Assembly: GCA_947170265.1 (NCBI GenBank)
Contig: CAMVSV010000026.1
Location: 1 to 34,128, forward strand
Length of the DNA: 34,128 bases
Direction of reading: 5' to 3'
Origin: an uncultured Prevotella sp.
GTDB taxonomy: Bacteria; Bacteroidota; Bacteroidia; Bacteroidales; Bacteroidaceae
The notes beneath the pieces were generated by a model. That model searched no databases. It worked only from the letters and a program-made list of their open reading frames with translations, and was not told the origin of the DNA. Below, piece after piece: positions 15,503-24,157 of this stretch; positions within the stretch are counted from its first letter, which is position 1; each line of letters starts with the position of its first letter. The position numbers were made by a program, and so were the translations under genes.

Positions 15503-15533
15503 CTTGCAAATAAAGGAAAAATCACTATTTTTG
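15503..15533 (+). promoter_or_regulatory. Promoter of the DUF2795 gene
   Basis: CTTG at 15503-15506 and TATTTTTG at 15526-15533 are 19 nt apart. The leader before the ATG at 15570 would be about 30 nt. Confidence 0.75.
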
Positions 15534-15569
15534 CACGCAAATAATTGGAAACTATAAATAATAAGCAAT

Positions 15570-15791
15570 ATGTATTGGACTTTAGAATTGGCCTCGAAGC
15601 TCGAGGATGCTCCCTGGCCAGCTACAAAAGAAGAACTCATTGACTATGCCATCCGCTCAGGATGTCCGTTGGAAGTTCTTGAGAACCTGCAGGAAATAGA
15701 AGATGAAGGTGATGTCTACGACAGCATTGAAGACATCTGGCCAGACTATCCCACAAAGGAAGACTTCCTGTTCAACGAGGATGAGTATTAG
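15570..15791 (+). CDS. Small acidic DUF2795 family protein
   Basis: The 73-residue acidic protein matches the DUF2795 pattern, with APWPATKEELIDYAIRSGCP in the N-terminal half. A leucine-rich helix VLENLQEIEDEGDVYDSIED and an acidic tail ending FLFNEDEY follow. No biochemical role is established for the family. No signal peptide or membrane segment is seen, so it should be cytoplasmic. It is a single-gene unit with a consensus promoter and a strong terminator. It is divergent from the T9SS operon, but nothing shows a functional link. Confidence 0.85.
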   Translation: MYWTLELASKLEDAPWPATKEELIDYAIRSGCPLEVLENLQEIEDEGDVYDSIEDIWPDYPTKEDFLFNEDEY

Positions 15792-15820
15792 AGGGTAGAA
15801 TTACTCTTAAATAACTAAAT

Positions 15821-15862
15821 ACCAGCGAGACAAGCAGTTTTTAACTTGTTTGTCTCGCTGGT
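15821..15862. terminator. Bidirectional terminator between the DUF2795 gene and the repeat-protein gene
   Basis: A perfect 13-bp stem ACCAGCGAGACAA/TTGTCTCGCTGGT encloses a loop with a further short helix. T-rich sequence follows on both strands, and the neighbouring genes converge here. Confidence 0.85.
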
Positions 15863-15885
15863 GTGTTTATTGTTATTCAAGGGTT

Positions 15886-18069
15886 TTACTTTTTCTGTAT
15901 GCCCTGAATGTTGTAGGTCTTGCCGTTGCGCTTGATGAGTATCTGTCCGTCTTTGAGATACTTCTTCACGGTCTTTGTGTTGTCAGCCTTCACGGAGGTT
16001 ATTGCGTTGGTGCCGTTCGTGAGCTTGCATTCAACCTTGTTACCGTTGGAGTTGAGTGCATCAACGGTGATTGTGCCGTTGTCGTCAACCTCCACGGTGC
16101 CCGACACGAGATACCACACGTTGGTAAACTCCTTGGTTTCGTTAATCAGTCCCACGAGTGAGAATGTCAGTGCGCCGCTATGTTCCATACCCTCGCTTGC
16201 CAGCACTGTCATTGGGGCTTCCGTGTTGCTTATGGTGTAGGTTCCTGCGGTGAGTCCTGTCTTTCCTTCGCCTGCAAATACTGTCAATGCTATGGCAGCC
16301 TCTCCGTCGTTAGCAGTTATGTCGATGATGCCAAAGTCTTCGAGGTTTTCATCGTTGATGGTATATGATGCGAAGTCGTGGCTGAGGTCAGCCTTCTCGT
16401 CGCGTTCGAATGGTGCAGGCACCTTTGCGTTGATGTTAACCGTAAATTCCGGAATGTCGGCATTGTCGTTGCTGTTGCGGCAGAGCAGTGTGCCGGTTAT
16501 GCTAATGGTGTTGTCCTCTTCGTTGAATACGCTTTGTATGTCGGCAAACAGTACCTGAAAGTATTTTGCAGTTTTTTCCTCGGCGTTGTAGTCGGTAGCC
16601 ACGAACGAGTAGTCGAGCTCCATGTTTTCCTCGGTGAAGTTGCCGGTCATGTTCGTGCCGTAGTTCACTACGAGGTCAATGGCTTGTGTCTCGTCAGTGT
16701 TGTATCCGAATACCTCGAATGCTCCATAGCCGTAGTAGCATGTGAGGTCTTCGAAGGTGAGTGTCTGCTCGCGTGTCTTCTCGGGTTTGGTATAGCTGAG
16801 GTTGAGGTTATACAAGGTGTTGTTGTAGCAGAGTATGGATCCTGTCACTGTTATGGTGCCGTTGTCGTAGTTCACGGTGAACTCTCCGCTATATGCATCC
16901 ACCTCATCGTCGTCGGGTGTGGGTTTTACCGTTGCCCGTGTGCCATTGGTGCCAATGGTGTAGGTTCCTGTCATGCCTTCACCTGTTGATTCTGGATATA
17001 TGAAGAGCGTCACGAACTGCTCGTCGACATATGCTCCGAGCTTTATCTCTCTTGTATAGGGATACCAGTAGTCGTCGACAGCGAGGTCGGAGCTGTTGAT
17101 GATTACGGTGTTATTAGCCTTTGGCTTTGCCATGGTTGCTTCGATAGAGTAGTAGTAGCCGTCGTCGCATGTCAACACGCCTATTATGTAAATGGCATTT
17201 TCATCCTCTTCCACTCTTATATTTCCGTCTTTCACTTTGTGGAATATCACGATCTGGTCGCCCCCTTCGTCTTCTTCGCCGGTGAATTCCGTCAAGGTAC
17301 ACTGGTTTGGGTCGAAGTCGAGGTACTTGAAAGAACCCACAGGTGACGTGGCATTGTCGCTGAAGTAGCTTAGCTGCAAGCTGTAGCCCTGTTCCTCGCC
17401 ACCACAGCGCAGCAACCACGAGCCGTCGTCCATGCGCTGTTTGTCGGGACGCTCGCTGTTGATCCTTACCACTTTGGTCTCTTCTTTTATTACTATTGGG
17501 TCTTCGTCGTAGCTGATGTTGAATGTGTTGCCTTCAACGTCCTTGGCGGTAGCCTCAATGTGTACATCGAAACCTACGCCCCTGGTTTTCTTGAAGGTAG
17601 CCTCCACTATTTCATACTCATTCCATTCTTCGTCGGTCCAGCAGTTGGGGTTGTATCCCTCCTCATGCTCCATGTCGTCAAAGGTGTAGGTCTTTCCGAG
17701 CTCCACGTCGTGCATGCCTTCGGGAATGTGTATTGAGAAAGAGAACGATGGCGACCAACTGTCGGGTGTGAGGCTATACCATACGGCGTTCACGTCGGGA
17801 TAGAAACTGCTGAAGACATCGCTAATGATTACATCCTTGTGTTCAGCCTTCCTTGGGCTCTGCATCTTGGTTTTTGCGGCCTGACGTGGCGATACTCTGG
17901 AGTCTCTGGCAATCTTTCCGAGTGTCATCACCGAGCGTTTGTCGTGGGTCTTGCGTACCTGTTCTTTCAGTTGTTTTGTCTTCAGCTGTTTAGGTGTTAG
18001 CAGCTGTGAATGTGCGCTGACACAGCACAATAGTGTCACCGCGCAGAGAATAGCGTAAAATTTCTTCAT
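15886..18069 (-). CDS. Secreted five-repeat protein with T9SS-type C-terminal tail
   Basis: The 727-residue product is not a family I recognise. A signal peptide occupies about residues 1-21 and a lysine/arginine-rich segment about 25-78. Five degenerate modules of 110-130 residues then follow at about 79-195, 202-314, 320-428, 435-550 and 557-685. Each is beta-rich. Repeats 3 to 5 share a GTYTI or GNFTE-like strand and a closing strand of the kind GTITVTGSILC or TISITGTLLC. The last 38 residues, with VKKYLKDGQILIKRNGKTYN, look like the short Prevotella form of the T9SS sorting domain. The protein is therefore probably exported by the T9SS and held on the surface or released. Asp/Glu content is high, so metal binding is conceivable but unproven. 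The upstream region carries an inverted repeat at 18100-18119. Confidence 0.75.
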   Translation of the reverse strand: MKKFYAILCAVTLLCCVSAHSQLLTPKQLKTKQLKEQVRKTHDKRSVMTLGKIARDSRVSPRQAAKTKMQSPRKAEHKDVIISDVFSSFYPDVNAVWYSLTPDSWSPSFSFSIHIPEGMHDVELGKTYTFDDMEHEEGYNPNCWTDEEWNEYEIVEATFKKTRGVGFDVHIEATAKDVEGNTFNISYDEDPIVIKEETKVVRINSERPDKQRMDDGSWLLRCGGEEQGYSLQLSYFSDNATSPVGSFKYLDFDPNQCTLTEFTGEEDEGGDQIVIFHKVKDGNIRVEEDENAIYIIGVLTCDDGYYYSIEATMAKPKANNTVIINSSDLAVDDYWYPYTREIKLGAYVDEQFVTLFIYPESTGEGMTGTYTIGTNGTRATVKPTPDDDEVDAYSGEFTVNYDNGTITVTGSILCYNNTLYNLNLSYTKPEKTREQTLTFEDLTCYYGYGAFEVFGYNTDETQAIDLVVNYGTNMTGNFTEENMELDYSFVATDYNAEEKTAKYFQVLFADIQSVFNEEDNTISITGTLLCRNSNDNADIPEFTVNINAKVPAPFERDEKADLSHDFASYTINDENLEDFGIIDITANDGEAAIALTVFAGEGKTGLTAGTYTISNTEAPMTVLASEGMEHSGALTFSLVGLINETKEFTNVWYLVSGTVEVDDNGTITVDALNSNGNKVECKLTNGTNAITSVKADNTKTVKKYLKDGQILIKRNGKTYNIQGIQKK

Positions 18070-18099
18070 GGTTTGTCAATGTTTTTAGTTATTTTGTTG

Positions 18100-18119
18100 A
18101 ACACTACGAAATTAGTGTT
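18100..18119 (-). promoter_or_regulatory. Inverted repeat overlapping the probable promoter of the five-repeat protein gene
   Basis: AACACTA and TAGTGTT form a 7+7 inverted repeat around 6 nt. On the minus strand it contains TAATTTCG, a near match to TAnnTTTG, with a TTG about 20 nt upstream. The 10-mer CTACGAAATT inside it (18104-18113) recurs inverted at 18169-18178. This could be an operator, or a hairpin at the transcript start. Confidence 0.4.
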
Positions 18120-18356
18120 TTTTTCAATTTCCAACAAGAAAAGTTTCAAATAAATATTTTTCCATTCCAATTTCGTAGAGATCGCAATGTGCCTGCCACC
18201 CCCATTGTTTCCGTCACCTATTCTGCACAAGGGTTTCTGCAATAGCTGTGATATTACGGAACTGATGTTCTGTTGTCAGAATTCAAAGAAACGCTTGAAA
18301 ACGGGTCGTTTTTCAAGCGAATATTTATGCATGTTTGGAGGCGATATTCAGTTTTT

Positions 18357-18557
18357 CGCACACTCAGAAAACAAAAGAGCCACTTTCGCGTTCCAAAAGA
18401 GGCTCTTTCACCTTCCAAAAGAGGCTCTTTTGCACGACAAAAGAGCCTCTTTTGAAATGGGTGTTTCAAATATTTGATTTCCAATGAGTTACAAGTGTAA
18501 TTTTCTTGTATATTCGGGTGTTTGAAAGCGAATATTCATACATTTTCATGAAAATGT
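18357..18557 (+). repeat. Dispersed palindromic repeat element, copy 2
   Basis: This copy has the same order of parts as copy 1. CGCACA and AGAAAAC come first, then four palindromes of the AAAAGAG-N-CTCTTTT type between about 18372 and 18455. A segment containing CCAATGAGTTACAA (18481-18494) follows, and the right end is an 18-bp perfect palindrome ACATTTTCATGAAAATGT (18540-18557). The stretch between the last two parts has diverged from copies 1 and 3. It lies between the 3' end of the PgpH-like gene and the 5' region of the five-repeat protein gene, in a 528-bp gap with no gene. Two near-identical 18-mers beginning AAGCGAATATT (18315-18332 and 18526-18543) bracket most of the copy as direct repeats. 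Confidence 0.75.
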
Positions 18558-18597
18558 CAAATATTGAAGTTTTCAGAGTCTTTACTTTCTTCCTCCG

Positions 18598-20658
18598 TTA
18601 GTTCTTTGCTGTCTGTTCGGGATACTGTATTCTGGTGTGATAGATGTTTTTGAGTCTTTCAATGAGTATCTGCTTGGCACGGGAGATGTCGTGGAAGGTG
18701 ATGGGACATTCGGTGAAGTAACCTTCTTTCACTTGCGTGTCGATGATGCGGTTTACCATCTCTGAAATGCTGTCGGCAGTATATTCGCGCAGCGAGCGTG
18801 AGGCCGCCTCCACGGCATCGCACATCATGAGTATGGCTTGTTCGCGTGTCTCGGGGTTGGGTCCCTTGTAGCTGAAAGGCTCCGGGTCGACATCCTCGTC
18901 GGGGTGGCTGTTCTTGTAGTTTATGTAGAAATACTTTGCCATGCCGGTGCCGTGGTGTGTGCGTATGAAGTCCTTTATCACCGTGGGTAGGTTGTGTTCC
19001 TCTGCGAGTTTCAGTCCTTCCGTGACATGGGCGGTGATGATTTTTGCACTGTCAATCTCGGAGATATTGTCGTGGGGGTTCACTCCTGCCGCCTGGTTCT
19101 CGGTGAAGAATGCTGGGTTTTTCATTTTTCCAATGTCGTGGTAGAGTGCACCGGTACGCACGAGCTGTCCGCCGGCGTTAATCTTGTGTGCCACTTCGGC
19201 GGCGAGGTTACCCACCATGATGGAGTGCTGGAAGGTGCCCGGTGCCACCTGGCTCAGCTTTCTGAGCAACGGGTTGTTTGAGTTCGACAGCTCAAACATT
19301 GTCACGGTGGATATGAATCCGAAGGCTTTCTCTATGACGAGCATCAGCGGGTAGGAGAAGAGCAGGAAGAAACCGTTGGCAGCAAAGTGGTAGTAGATGG
19401 TTTGGTCGAGTTTCGAGAAGTCGTCGCTCTGTATGAGCTGCAGACTGAGGTATACTGCTGCCGAGCCGAGCGTAACGAGTATTGCAGTGAGGAATATCTG
19501 CGAGCGTTTCTCCAGTTCGCGCAGCGAGTATATGGCAATGAGTCCCGCCACTATCTGCACGATGATGAACTCATACTGGTATTTCACCGCCACGGCGCAG
19601 ATGAGCACCATTGCCACATGGGCGTTGAAGGCGGTGCGCGAGTCGGTGAACACCCGCATGAATATAGGTGCCATGGCAAATGGTATGATATACACGCTGA
19701 ACTTGTTGAACTCCATCATGAGCGATGTCATCACAGGAAAGAGCACAATCATGAAGAAGAGCATGATGAGGCTCCGTGGCTTGGCGAAGTATTCCTTGTG
19801 GTAGAGCGAGAGGTATATGGTGAAGAGCATCACGAGTATGAGCACATAGAGCGACTGTCCGATGATGGTGAGCAGTTTCTCTTCGTCGCTGTTGTTGTGT
19901 TTCTCCATGGCCTGCTCAAAGCTGTTGAGCTTCAGGTAGGTTGCTTCGTCAACAATGTCGCCGCGGTCAATGATGCGCTGTCCCTCCTGCACCCATCCGC
20001 TGGCTGCCGCAATGGTGCTGAGCTGGTCGGAGAGGTCGGTTTCGCTGCGTTCGGCATCGTATACGAGGTTTGGCTCTATATATTCGTTGAGGTCGCATTG
20101 TTGCAGAATGTTGCGGTTTTTTATCATCTGCTCGCTGGCAAAGAGCATCTCATAGGCTGCCGTGGTGCTCAGGAGAGTGCCCAGGGCAACGTCGCTCACC
20201 TCCTTGCCGTCGACGAGGCGTATGCTGGAGGCGGTGTCCTTGCGCAGCTCGTTGTAGCGCACGGGATCCATGATGCCTTTGTTGTAGACCAGCTGCAAGC
20301 GCTGCGCAATGATGTTGACATAGTCTGGCGACAAACCGGGTATGCCGCCGGCGTAGTCGTTTCTGAACCTTGCAATCTGCAGCTGCTCCACATGGCTTTT
20401 CTTCTGGAAATATGGTCGGAAGTGAGCCCTTATGGAGTCTTGCTCTGCTTTAAACACCTCTTCGGTCTTGAAGATGGGGAAGTCGAACTTTGCTATCAGC
20501 TGTCCGTACATCCACGGACGGTTGATGTCGTAGTGATACATGTGTCCTTCGGTGCGTGGCAGGAACCACACGATTATGGTCACGGCAATAGTCACCAAGG
20601 TCATGCGCGTGGTGAAATTGCGCCAGAAATGTCGTCCTATATTAAAGAATTTGCCCAT
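18598..20658 (-). CDS. 7TM-HD family phosphodiesterase (PgpH/YqfF-like)
   Basis: The 686-residue inner-membrane protein has the PgpH layout. It has one N-terminal helix at about 18-35, an extracytoplasmic domain at about 38-260, a cluster of about seven helices at 262-450, and a cytoplasmic HD domain from about 470. Metal and catalytic residues are visible as FQHS (His478), LYHDIGK (His507-Asp508), His544, THHGT (His568-His569) and CDAVEAASRS (Asp614). In Listeria the PgpH relative hydrolyses cyclic di-AMP, so the same role is likely but inferred. The start at 20658 is chosen because a -7 box lies at 20683-20690, inside the longer frame starting at 20724. It is divergent from gltX across a 125-bp region. 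Confidence 0.9.
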   Translation of the reverse strand: MGKFFNIGRHFWRNFTTRMTLVTIAVTIIVWFLPRTEGHMYHYDINRPWMYGQLIAKFDFPIFKTEEVFKAEQDSIRAHFRPYFQKKSHVEQLQIARFRNDYAGGIPGLSPDYVNIIAQRLQLVYNKGIMDPVRYNELRKDTASSIRLVDGKEVSDVALGTLLSTTAAYEMLFASEQMIKNRNILQQCDLNEYIEPNLVYDAERSETDLSDQLSTIAAASGWVQEGQRIIDRGDIVDEATYLKLNSFEQAMEKHNNSDEEKLLTIIGQSLYVLILVMLFTIYLSLYHKEYFAKPRSLIMLFFMIVLFPVMTSLMMEFNKFSVYIIPFAMAPIFMRVFTDSRTAFNAHVAMVLICAVAVKYQYEFIIVQIVAGLIAIYSLRELEKRSQIFLTAILVTLGSAAVYLSLQLIQSDDFSKLDQTIYYHFAANGFFLLFSYPLMLVIEKAFGFISTVTMFELSNSNNPLLRKLSQVAPGTFQHSIMVGNLAAEVAHKINAGGQLVRTGALYHDIGKMKNPAFFTENQAAGVNPHDNISEIDSAKIITAHVTEGLKLAEEHNLPTVIKDFIRTHHGTGMAKYFYINYKNSHPDEDVDPEPFSYKGPNPETREQAILMMCDAVEAASRSLREYTADSISEMVNRIIDTQVKEGYFTECPITFHDISRAKQILIERLKNIYHTRIQYPEQTAKN

Positions 20659-20682
20659 AGCAACATTGTTTCTTAGCTCTTG

Positions 20683-20690
20683 CAAAAATA
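20683..20690 (-). promoter_or_regulatory. -7 box of the PgpH-like gene
   Basis: TATTTTTG on the minus strand lies 24 nt before the chosen ATG. The upstream TTG box is not clear. Confidence 0.6.
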
Positions 20691-20729
20691 CAAAATTCTT
20701 GTGATGTGGCTTATTATTGAGCAAATAAA

Positions 20730-20761
20730 TTTGTCTTTTCGCTCGCTTAATCGTACCTTTG
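20730..20761 (+). promoter_or_regulatory. Promoter of gltX
   Basis: TTTG (20730-20733), 20 nt, then TACCTTTG (20754-20761) matches the consensus fully. The leader would be about 17 nt. It probably also drives waaA and perhaps the next genes. Confidence 0.85.
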
Positions 20762-20783
20762 CAGAAAATTTACCTATTTATTC

Positions 20784-22322
20784 ATGTCAGAAAGAAAAGT
20801 AAGAGTGCGCTTCGCACCCAGTCCCACAGGACCTCTTCACATTGGAGGAGTGAGAACAGCGTTGTTTAACTATCTCTTTGCCAAGCAGCACGGCGGTGAC
20901 CTCGTGTTCCGTATAGAAGACACCGACAGCAACCGTTTCGTGCCCGGTGCAGAGGAATATATCCTGGAGTCGTTTCGCTGGCTCGGTATAAAGTTCGACG
21001 AAGGAGTGAGCTTCGGTGGCGACAAAGGTCCCTACCGTCAGAGTGAGCGTCGGGACATTTATAAAGTTTATGTGAAGCAGCTGCTTGATGCCGGAAAGGC
21101 ATACATTGCCTTCGATACTCCCGAGGAGCTCGATGCCAAGCGCAGTGAGATACAGAACTTCCAGTATGATGCCGCCACGCGAATGATGATGCGCAACTCG
21201 CTCACCATGACACAGCAGGAGGTGGATGCTCTCATTGAAGACGGACAGCAGTATGTGGTGCGCTTCAAGATTGAGCCCGGAAGGACTGTCGTCGTCAACG
21301 ACATGATACGCGGAGAGGTGAAGGTGAAGACCGACATCCTCGACGACAAGGTGCTTTTCAAGAGTGCCGACGAGCTGCCAACCTATCACTTGGCAAACAT
21401 CGTTGACGACCACCTCATGGAAATCTCCCATGTGATCAGGGGTGAGGAATGGCTGCCCAGCGCACCATTGCATGTGCTCCTGTATGAAGCCTTCGGATGG
21501 ACCGACACCATGCCGCGCTTTGCCCACCTGCCGTTGCTGCTCAAGCCTGAAGGCAAAGGCAAGCTCTCGAAACGCGACGGCGACCGTCTGGGCTTCCCCG
21601 TGTTCCCACTTGAGTGGCACGACCCGAAGAGCGGCGAGACTTCGAGTGGCTACCGTGAGAGTGGCTATTTCCCTGAGGCTGTGGTCAACTTCCTGGCTCT
21701 GCTCGGATGGAACCCCGGCACAGAGCAGGAGCTGTTCACCCTTGACGAGCTTGTGGAGGCTTTCGACATAAACCGCTGCTCAAAGGCGGGAGCCAAGTTT
21801 GACTACAAGAAGGGCATGTGGTTCAACCACGAATACATACTTCGCAAGAGCAACGAAGAGATTGCCGACCTCTTTGCACCCATAGTGGCGAACAACGGTG
21901 TTGAGACATCAATGGACAACATTCGCAAGGTGGTGGCAATGATGAAAGACCGTGTGTCGTTTGTCAAGGAGCTGTGGCAGCTGTGCTCGTTCTTCTTCAT
22001 ACCACCCGCCAGCTATGACGAGAAAACAGTGAGGAAACGCTGGAAAGACTATTCGCCACAGCAGATGAGTGAGCTCGCCGGCGTGCTTGCCACCATCGAC
22101 GATTTCTCTATCGAGGGACAGGAACCCGTGGTGATGAAGTGGGTGGAAGACAAAGGCTACAAGCTCGGTGATGTGATGAATGCCTTCAGACTATGCCTCG
22201 TGGGTGAGGGCAAGGGACCCGGCATGTTCGACATCTCGGCGTTCCTGGGCAAGGAGGAAACCCTCCGCCGCCTGCATGTGGCAATAGACAAGCTCCCCAA
22301 TGCCGCTGGCGACAATATGTAA
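20784..22322 (+). CDS. gltX: Glutamate--tRNA ligase
   Basis: The 512-residue class I aminoacyl-tRNA synthetase charges tRNA-Glu. The HIGH-type motif occurs in [13 protein letters not shown] (residues 10-22) and the KMSKS-type motif is KLSKR at residues 260-264. The ATP/amino-acid pocket segment FRIEDTD is present at 42-48, and [13 protein letters not shown] lies just before the second motif. The length suits a bacterial GluRS with a C-terminal anticodon-binding domain. The protein reads without interruption, and the start is fixed by the promoter at 20730-20761. It is followed by waaA after 19 nt. Only one GltX is in the window, so a discriminating versus non-discriminating type cannot be decided. 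Confidence 0.97.
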   Translation: MSERKVRVRFAPSPTGPLHIGGVRTALFNYLFAKQHGGDLVFRIEDTDSNRFVPGAEEYILESFRWLGIKFDEGVSFGGDKGPYRQSERRDIYKVYVKQLLDAGKAYIAFDTPEELDAKRSEIQNFQYDAATRMMMRNSLTMTQQEVDALIEDGQQYVVRFKIEPGRTVVVNDMIRGEVKVKTDILDDKVLFKSADELPTYHLANIVDDHLMEISHVIRGEEWLPSAPLHVLLYEAFGWTDTMPRFAHLPLLLKPEGKGKLSKRDGDRLGFPVFPLEWHDPKSGETSSGYRESGYFPEAVVNFLALLGWNPGTEQELFTLDELVEAFDINRCSKAGAKFDYKKGMWFNHEYILRKSNEEIADLFAPIVANNGVETSMDNIRKVVAMMKDRVSFVKELWQLCSFFFIPPASYDEKTVRKRWKDYSPQQMSELAGVLATIDDFSIEGQEPVVMKWVEDKGYKLGDVMNAFRLCLVGEGKGPGMFDISAFLGKEETLRRLHVAIDKLPNAAGDNM

Positions 22323-22341
22323 TAACCCATAGCAAACACAG

Positions 22342-23556
22342 ATGTATCACCTTATATTATATTTATACCAGTTTGGCGTGTTCGTATGCTCATTCTTCAG
22401 CGAGAAGGTGAGCAAGATGTGGAAAGGAGAACGCAGGGCTGTTGCCGATATACGCGAGAAACTCGACCCGGAGGCACAGTATGTGTGGTTCCATGCAGCC
22501 TCGCTCGGAGAGTTTGAACAAGGCAGACCGCTCATGGAGCAGCTCCGCCGTGACCATCCGGAGTATAAGATACTGCTCACATTCTTCTCACCGTCGGGCT
22601 ATGAGGTGAGAAAGAACTACGAGGGTGCCGACATCATCACCTATCTGCCAATAGACACCGTCACCAATGCACGACGTTTCCTCAGGACCATTCGTCCGGT
22701 GATGGCATTCTTCATAAAGTATGAGTTCTGGTACAACTATCTTCACATACTGCGCCACCGCAATGTGCCGGTCTACAGCGTGTCGAGCATCTTCCGACCC
22801 GACCAGGTGTTTTTCAAGTGGTATGGTCGTCAGTATGGTCATGTGCTGAAATGCTTCTCCCACTTCTATGTACAGAACGAGGTGAGCAAGGAGCTTCTCG
22901 CAAAGATTGGCATCAACTGCGTGACAGTGGTGGGCGACACACGCTTCGACCGTGTGCTGCAGATAAGAAACGATGCGAAGAAACTGCCCATAGTGGAGGC
23001 TTTCGCCACAGGCAACACCTTTGTGGCTGGCTCCAGCTGGCAGCCCGATGAGGATATATTCATACCATACTTCAATACTCATTCCGACTGGAAGATGATT
23101 ATTGCACCACATGTGATTGGCGAAGACCATCTCTCGCAGATTATAGGCAAGGTCAAAGGCAAGGTGGTGAGGTATTCGCAGACAACACCGGAGGAGGCTG
23201 CCACTGCCCAGGTGCTCATCATTGACTGCTTCGGACTGCTCTCAAGCATATATGCCTATGCTAAGGTGGCATATGTGGGAGGCGGCTTCGGCGTGGGCAT
23301 ACACAACGTGCTCGAAGCAGCGGTGTGGGGAGTGCCTGTGATTTTCGGTCCCAACAACCAGCGTTTCCAGGAGGCGCAGCAGCTCAAGGCATCCACGGGA
23401 GGAATAGAGATTGCCGACCATGACTCCTTCGCGGCTGTGATGGACGGCTTCATAGCCGATGCCGACACCATGAGGGATAGAGGACAGCGCGCTGCCGACT
23501 ATGTGGCACAGAAGGCAGGAACGACAAAGAAAATACTTGATGCCGTAGGACTATAG
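22342..23556 (+). CDS. waaA: 3-deoxy-D-manno-octulosonic acid (Kdo) transferase
   Basis: The 404-residue GT30-family enzyme adds Kdo from CMP-Kdo to lipid IV-A, an essential step in making the lipopolysaccharide inner core at the cytoplasmic face of the inner membrane. A hydrophobic N-terminal anchor (residues about 3-19) is followed by WFHAASLGEFEQGRPL, whose Glu57 corresponds to the catalytic base of the family. FIKYEFWYNY, SSIFRPDQVFFKW and the C-terminal nucleotide-binding segment YVGGGFGVGIHNVLEAA are typical. It follows gltX by 19 nt and is probably cotranscribed. Presence of WaaA confirms a Gram-negative envelope. Confidence 0.96.
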   Translation: MYHLILYLYQFGVFVCSFFSEKVSKMWKGERRAVADIREKLDPEAQYVWFHAASLGEFEQGRPLMEQLRRDHPEYKILLTFFSPSGYEVRKNYEGADIITYLPIDTVTNARRFLRTIRPVMAFFIKYEFWYNYLHILRHRNVPVYSVSSIFRPDQVFFKWYGRQYGHVLKCFSHFYVQNEVSKELLAKIGINCVTVVGDTRFDRVLQIRNDAKKLPIVEAFATGNTFVAGSSWQPDEDIFIPYFNTHSDWKMIIAPHVIGEDHLSQIIGKVKGKVVRYSQTTPEEAATAQVLIIDCFGLLSSIYAYAKVAYVGGGFGVGIHNVLEAAVWGVPVIFGPNNQRFQEAQQLKASTGGIEIADHDSFAAVMDGFIADADTMRDRGQRAADYVAQKAGTTKKILDAVGL

Positions 23557-23572
23557 GCATGTAATATATAAT

Positions 23573-23595
23573 AAGGTGGGAAACATTCCCACCTT
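23573..23595 (+). terminator. Perfect hairpin between waaA and the nitroreductase gene
   Basis: A 10-bp perfect stem AAGGTGGGAA/TTCCCACCTT with a 3-nt loop starts 16 nt after the waaA stop. It is followed by TAAACTTAAATT rather than a T run, so it may be a weak terminator, an attenuator or an RNA stability hairpin. Confidence 0.5.
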
Positions 23596-23616
23596 TAAAC
23601 TTAAATTATAGTAATA

Positions 23617-24144
23617 ATGACAGACAACGAAGTACTCAAGGCGATACGTGAGCGCCGCTCCATACGCCGATACAAAGAACAACAAATCACCGACGACGAA
23701 CTTACCACGGTGCTCGAGGCCGGCACATGGGCTCCAACTGGTCATGGCACACAGGACCCCGTAATCATTGCGGTGCAAAACAAAGAGCTCAGAGACAAGC
23801 TCTCGCGCATGAATGCCGAGATTTTCAAGGTGGAGAGTGATCCTTACTACGGTGCACCCACCATTGTGCTCGTCTTCGCATCGAGAGACAGCTATAACCG
23901 TGAGCGCGATGCAAGCCTCGTGCTTGGAAACATGATGCTCGCAGCCCACAGCATAGGACTTGCCTCATGCTGGATAAACCGCGTGGATGCAATGTTTGAA
24001 ACCGAAGAAGGCAAGCAGATAATGCAGGAGCTCAACCTTCCCGACACCCTTGCTGGCGTTGGCTCACTGGCTCTCGGATATGCCTCGTCGCAACCCAGGA
24101 CGGTGAAACCAAGAAAAGAAGACTACTACAGAATTGTGAAATAA
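23617..24144 (+). CDS. Nitroreductase family protein
   Basis: The 175-residue flavin enzyme belongs to the small nitroreductase family, usually FMN-dependent dimers that reduce nitro or quinone compounds with NAD(P)H. The FMN-binding N-terminal motif IRERRSIRRYKEQQIT is clear at residues about 10-25, and LEAGTWAPTGHGTQDP follows. The second half carries LGNMMLAAHSIGLASCWI and a C-terminal GYASSQPRTVKPRKED segment. This pattern is common in Bacteroidota members annotated simply as nitroreductase, and the substrate cannot be inferred. It lies 60 nt after waaA across a hairpin and 13 nt before trpS, so it probably shares its transcript with trpS. Confidence 0.92.
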   Translation: MTDNEVLKAIRERRSIRRYKEQQITDDELTTVLEAGTWAPTGHGTQDPVIIAVQNKELRDKLSRMNAEIFKVESDPYYGAPTIVLVFASRDSYNRERDASLVLGNMMLAAHSIGLASCWINRVDAMFETEEGKQIMQELNLPDTLAGVGSLALGYASSQPRTVKPRKEDYYRIVK

Positions 24145-24157
24145 ACGATAAAAAACA

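Noticed and set aside
19387..20676. A 429-codon open frame antisense to the PgpH-like gene
   Set aside because: The composition is typical of a shadow frame and no domain is seen; the other strand has intact HD motifs and membrane helices.
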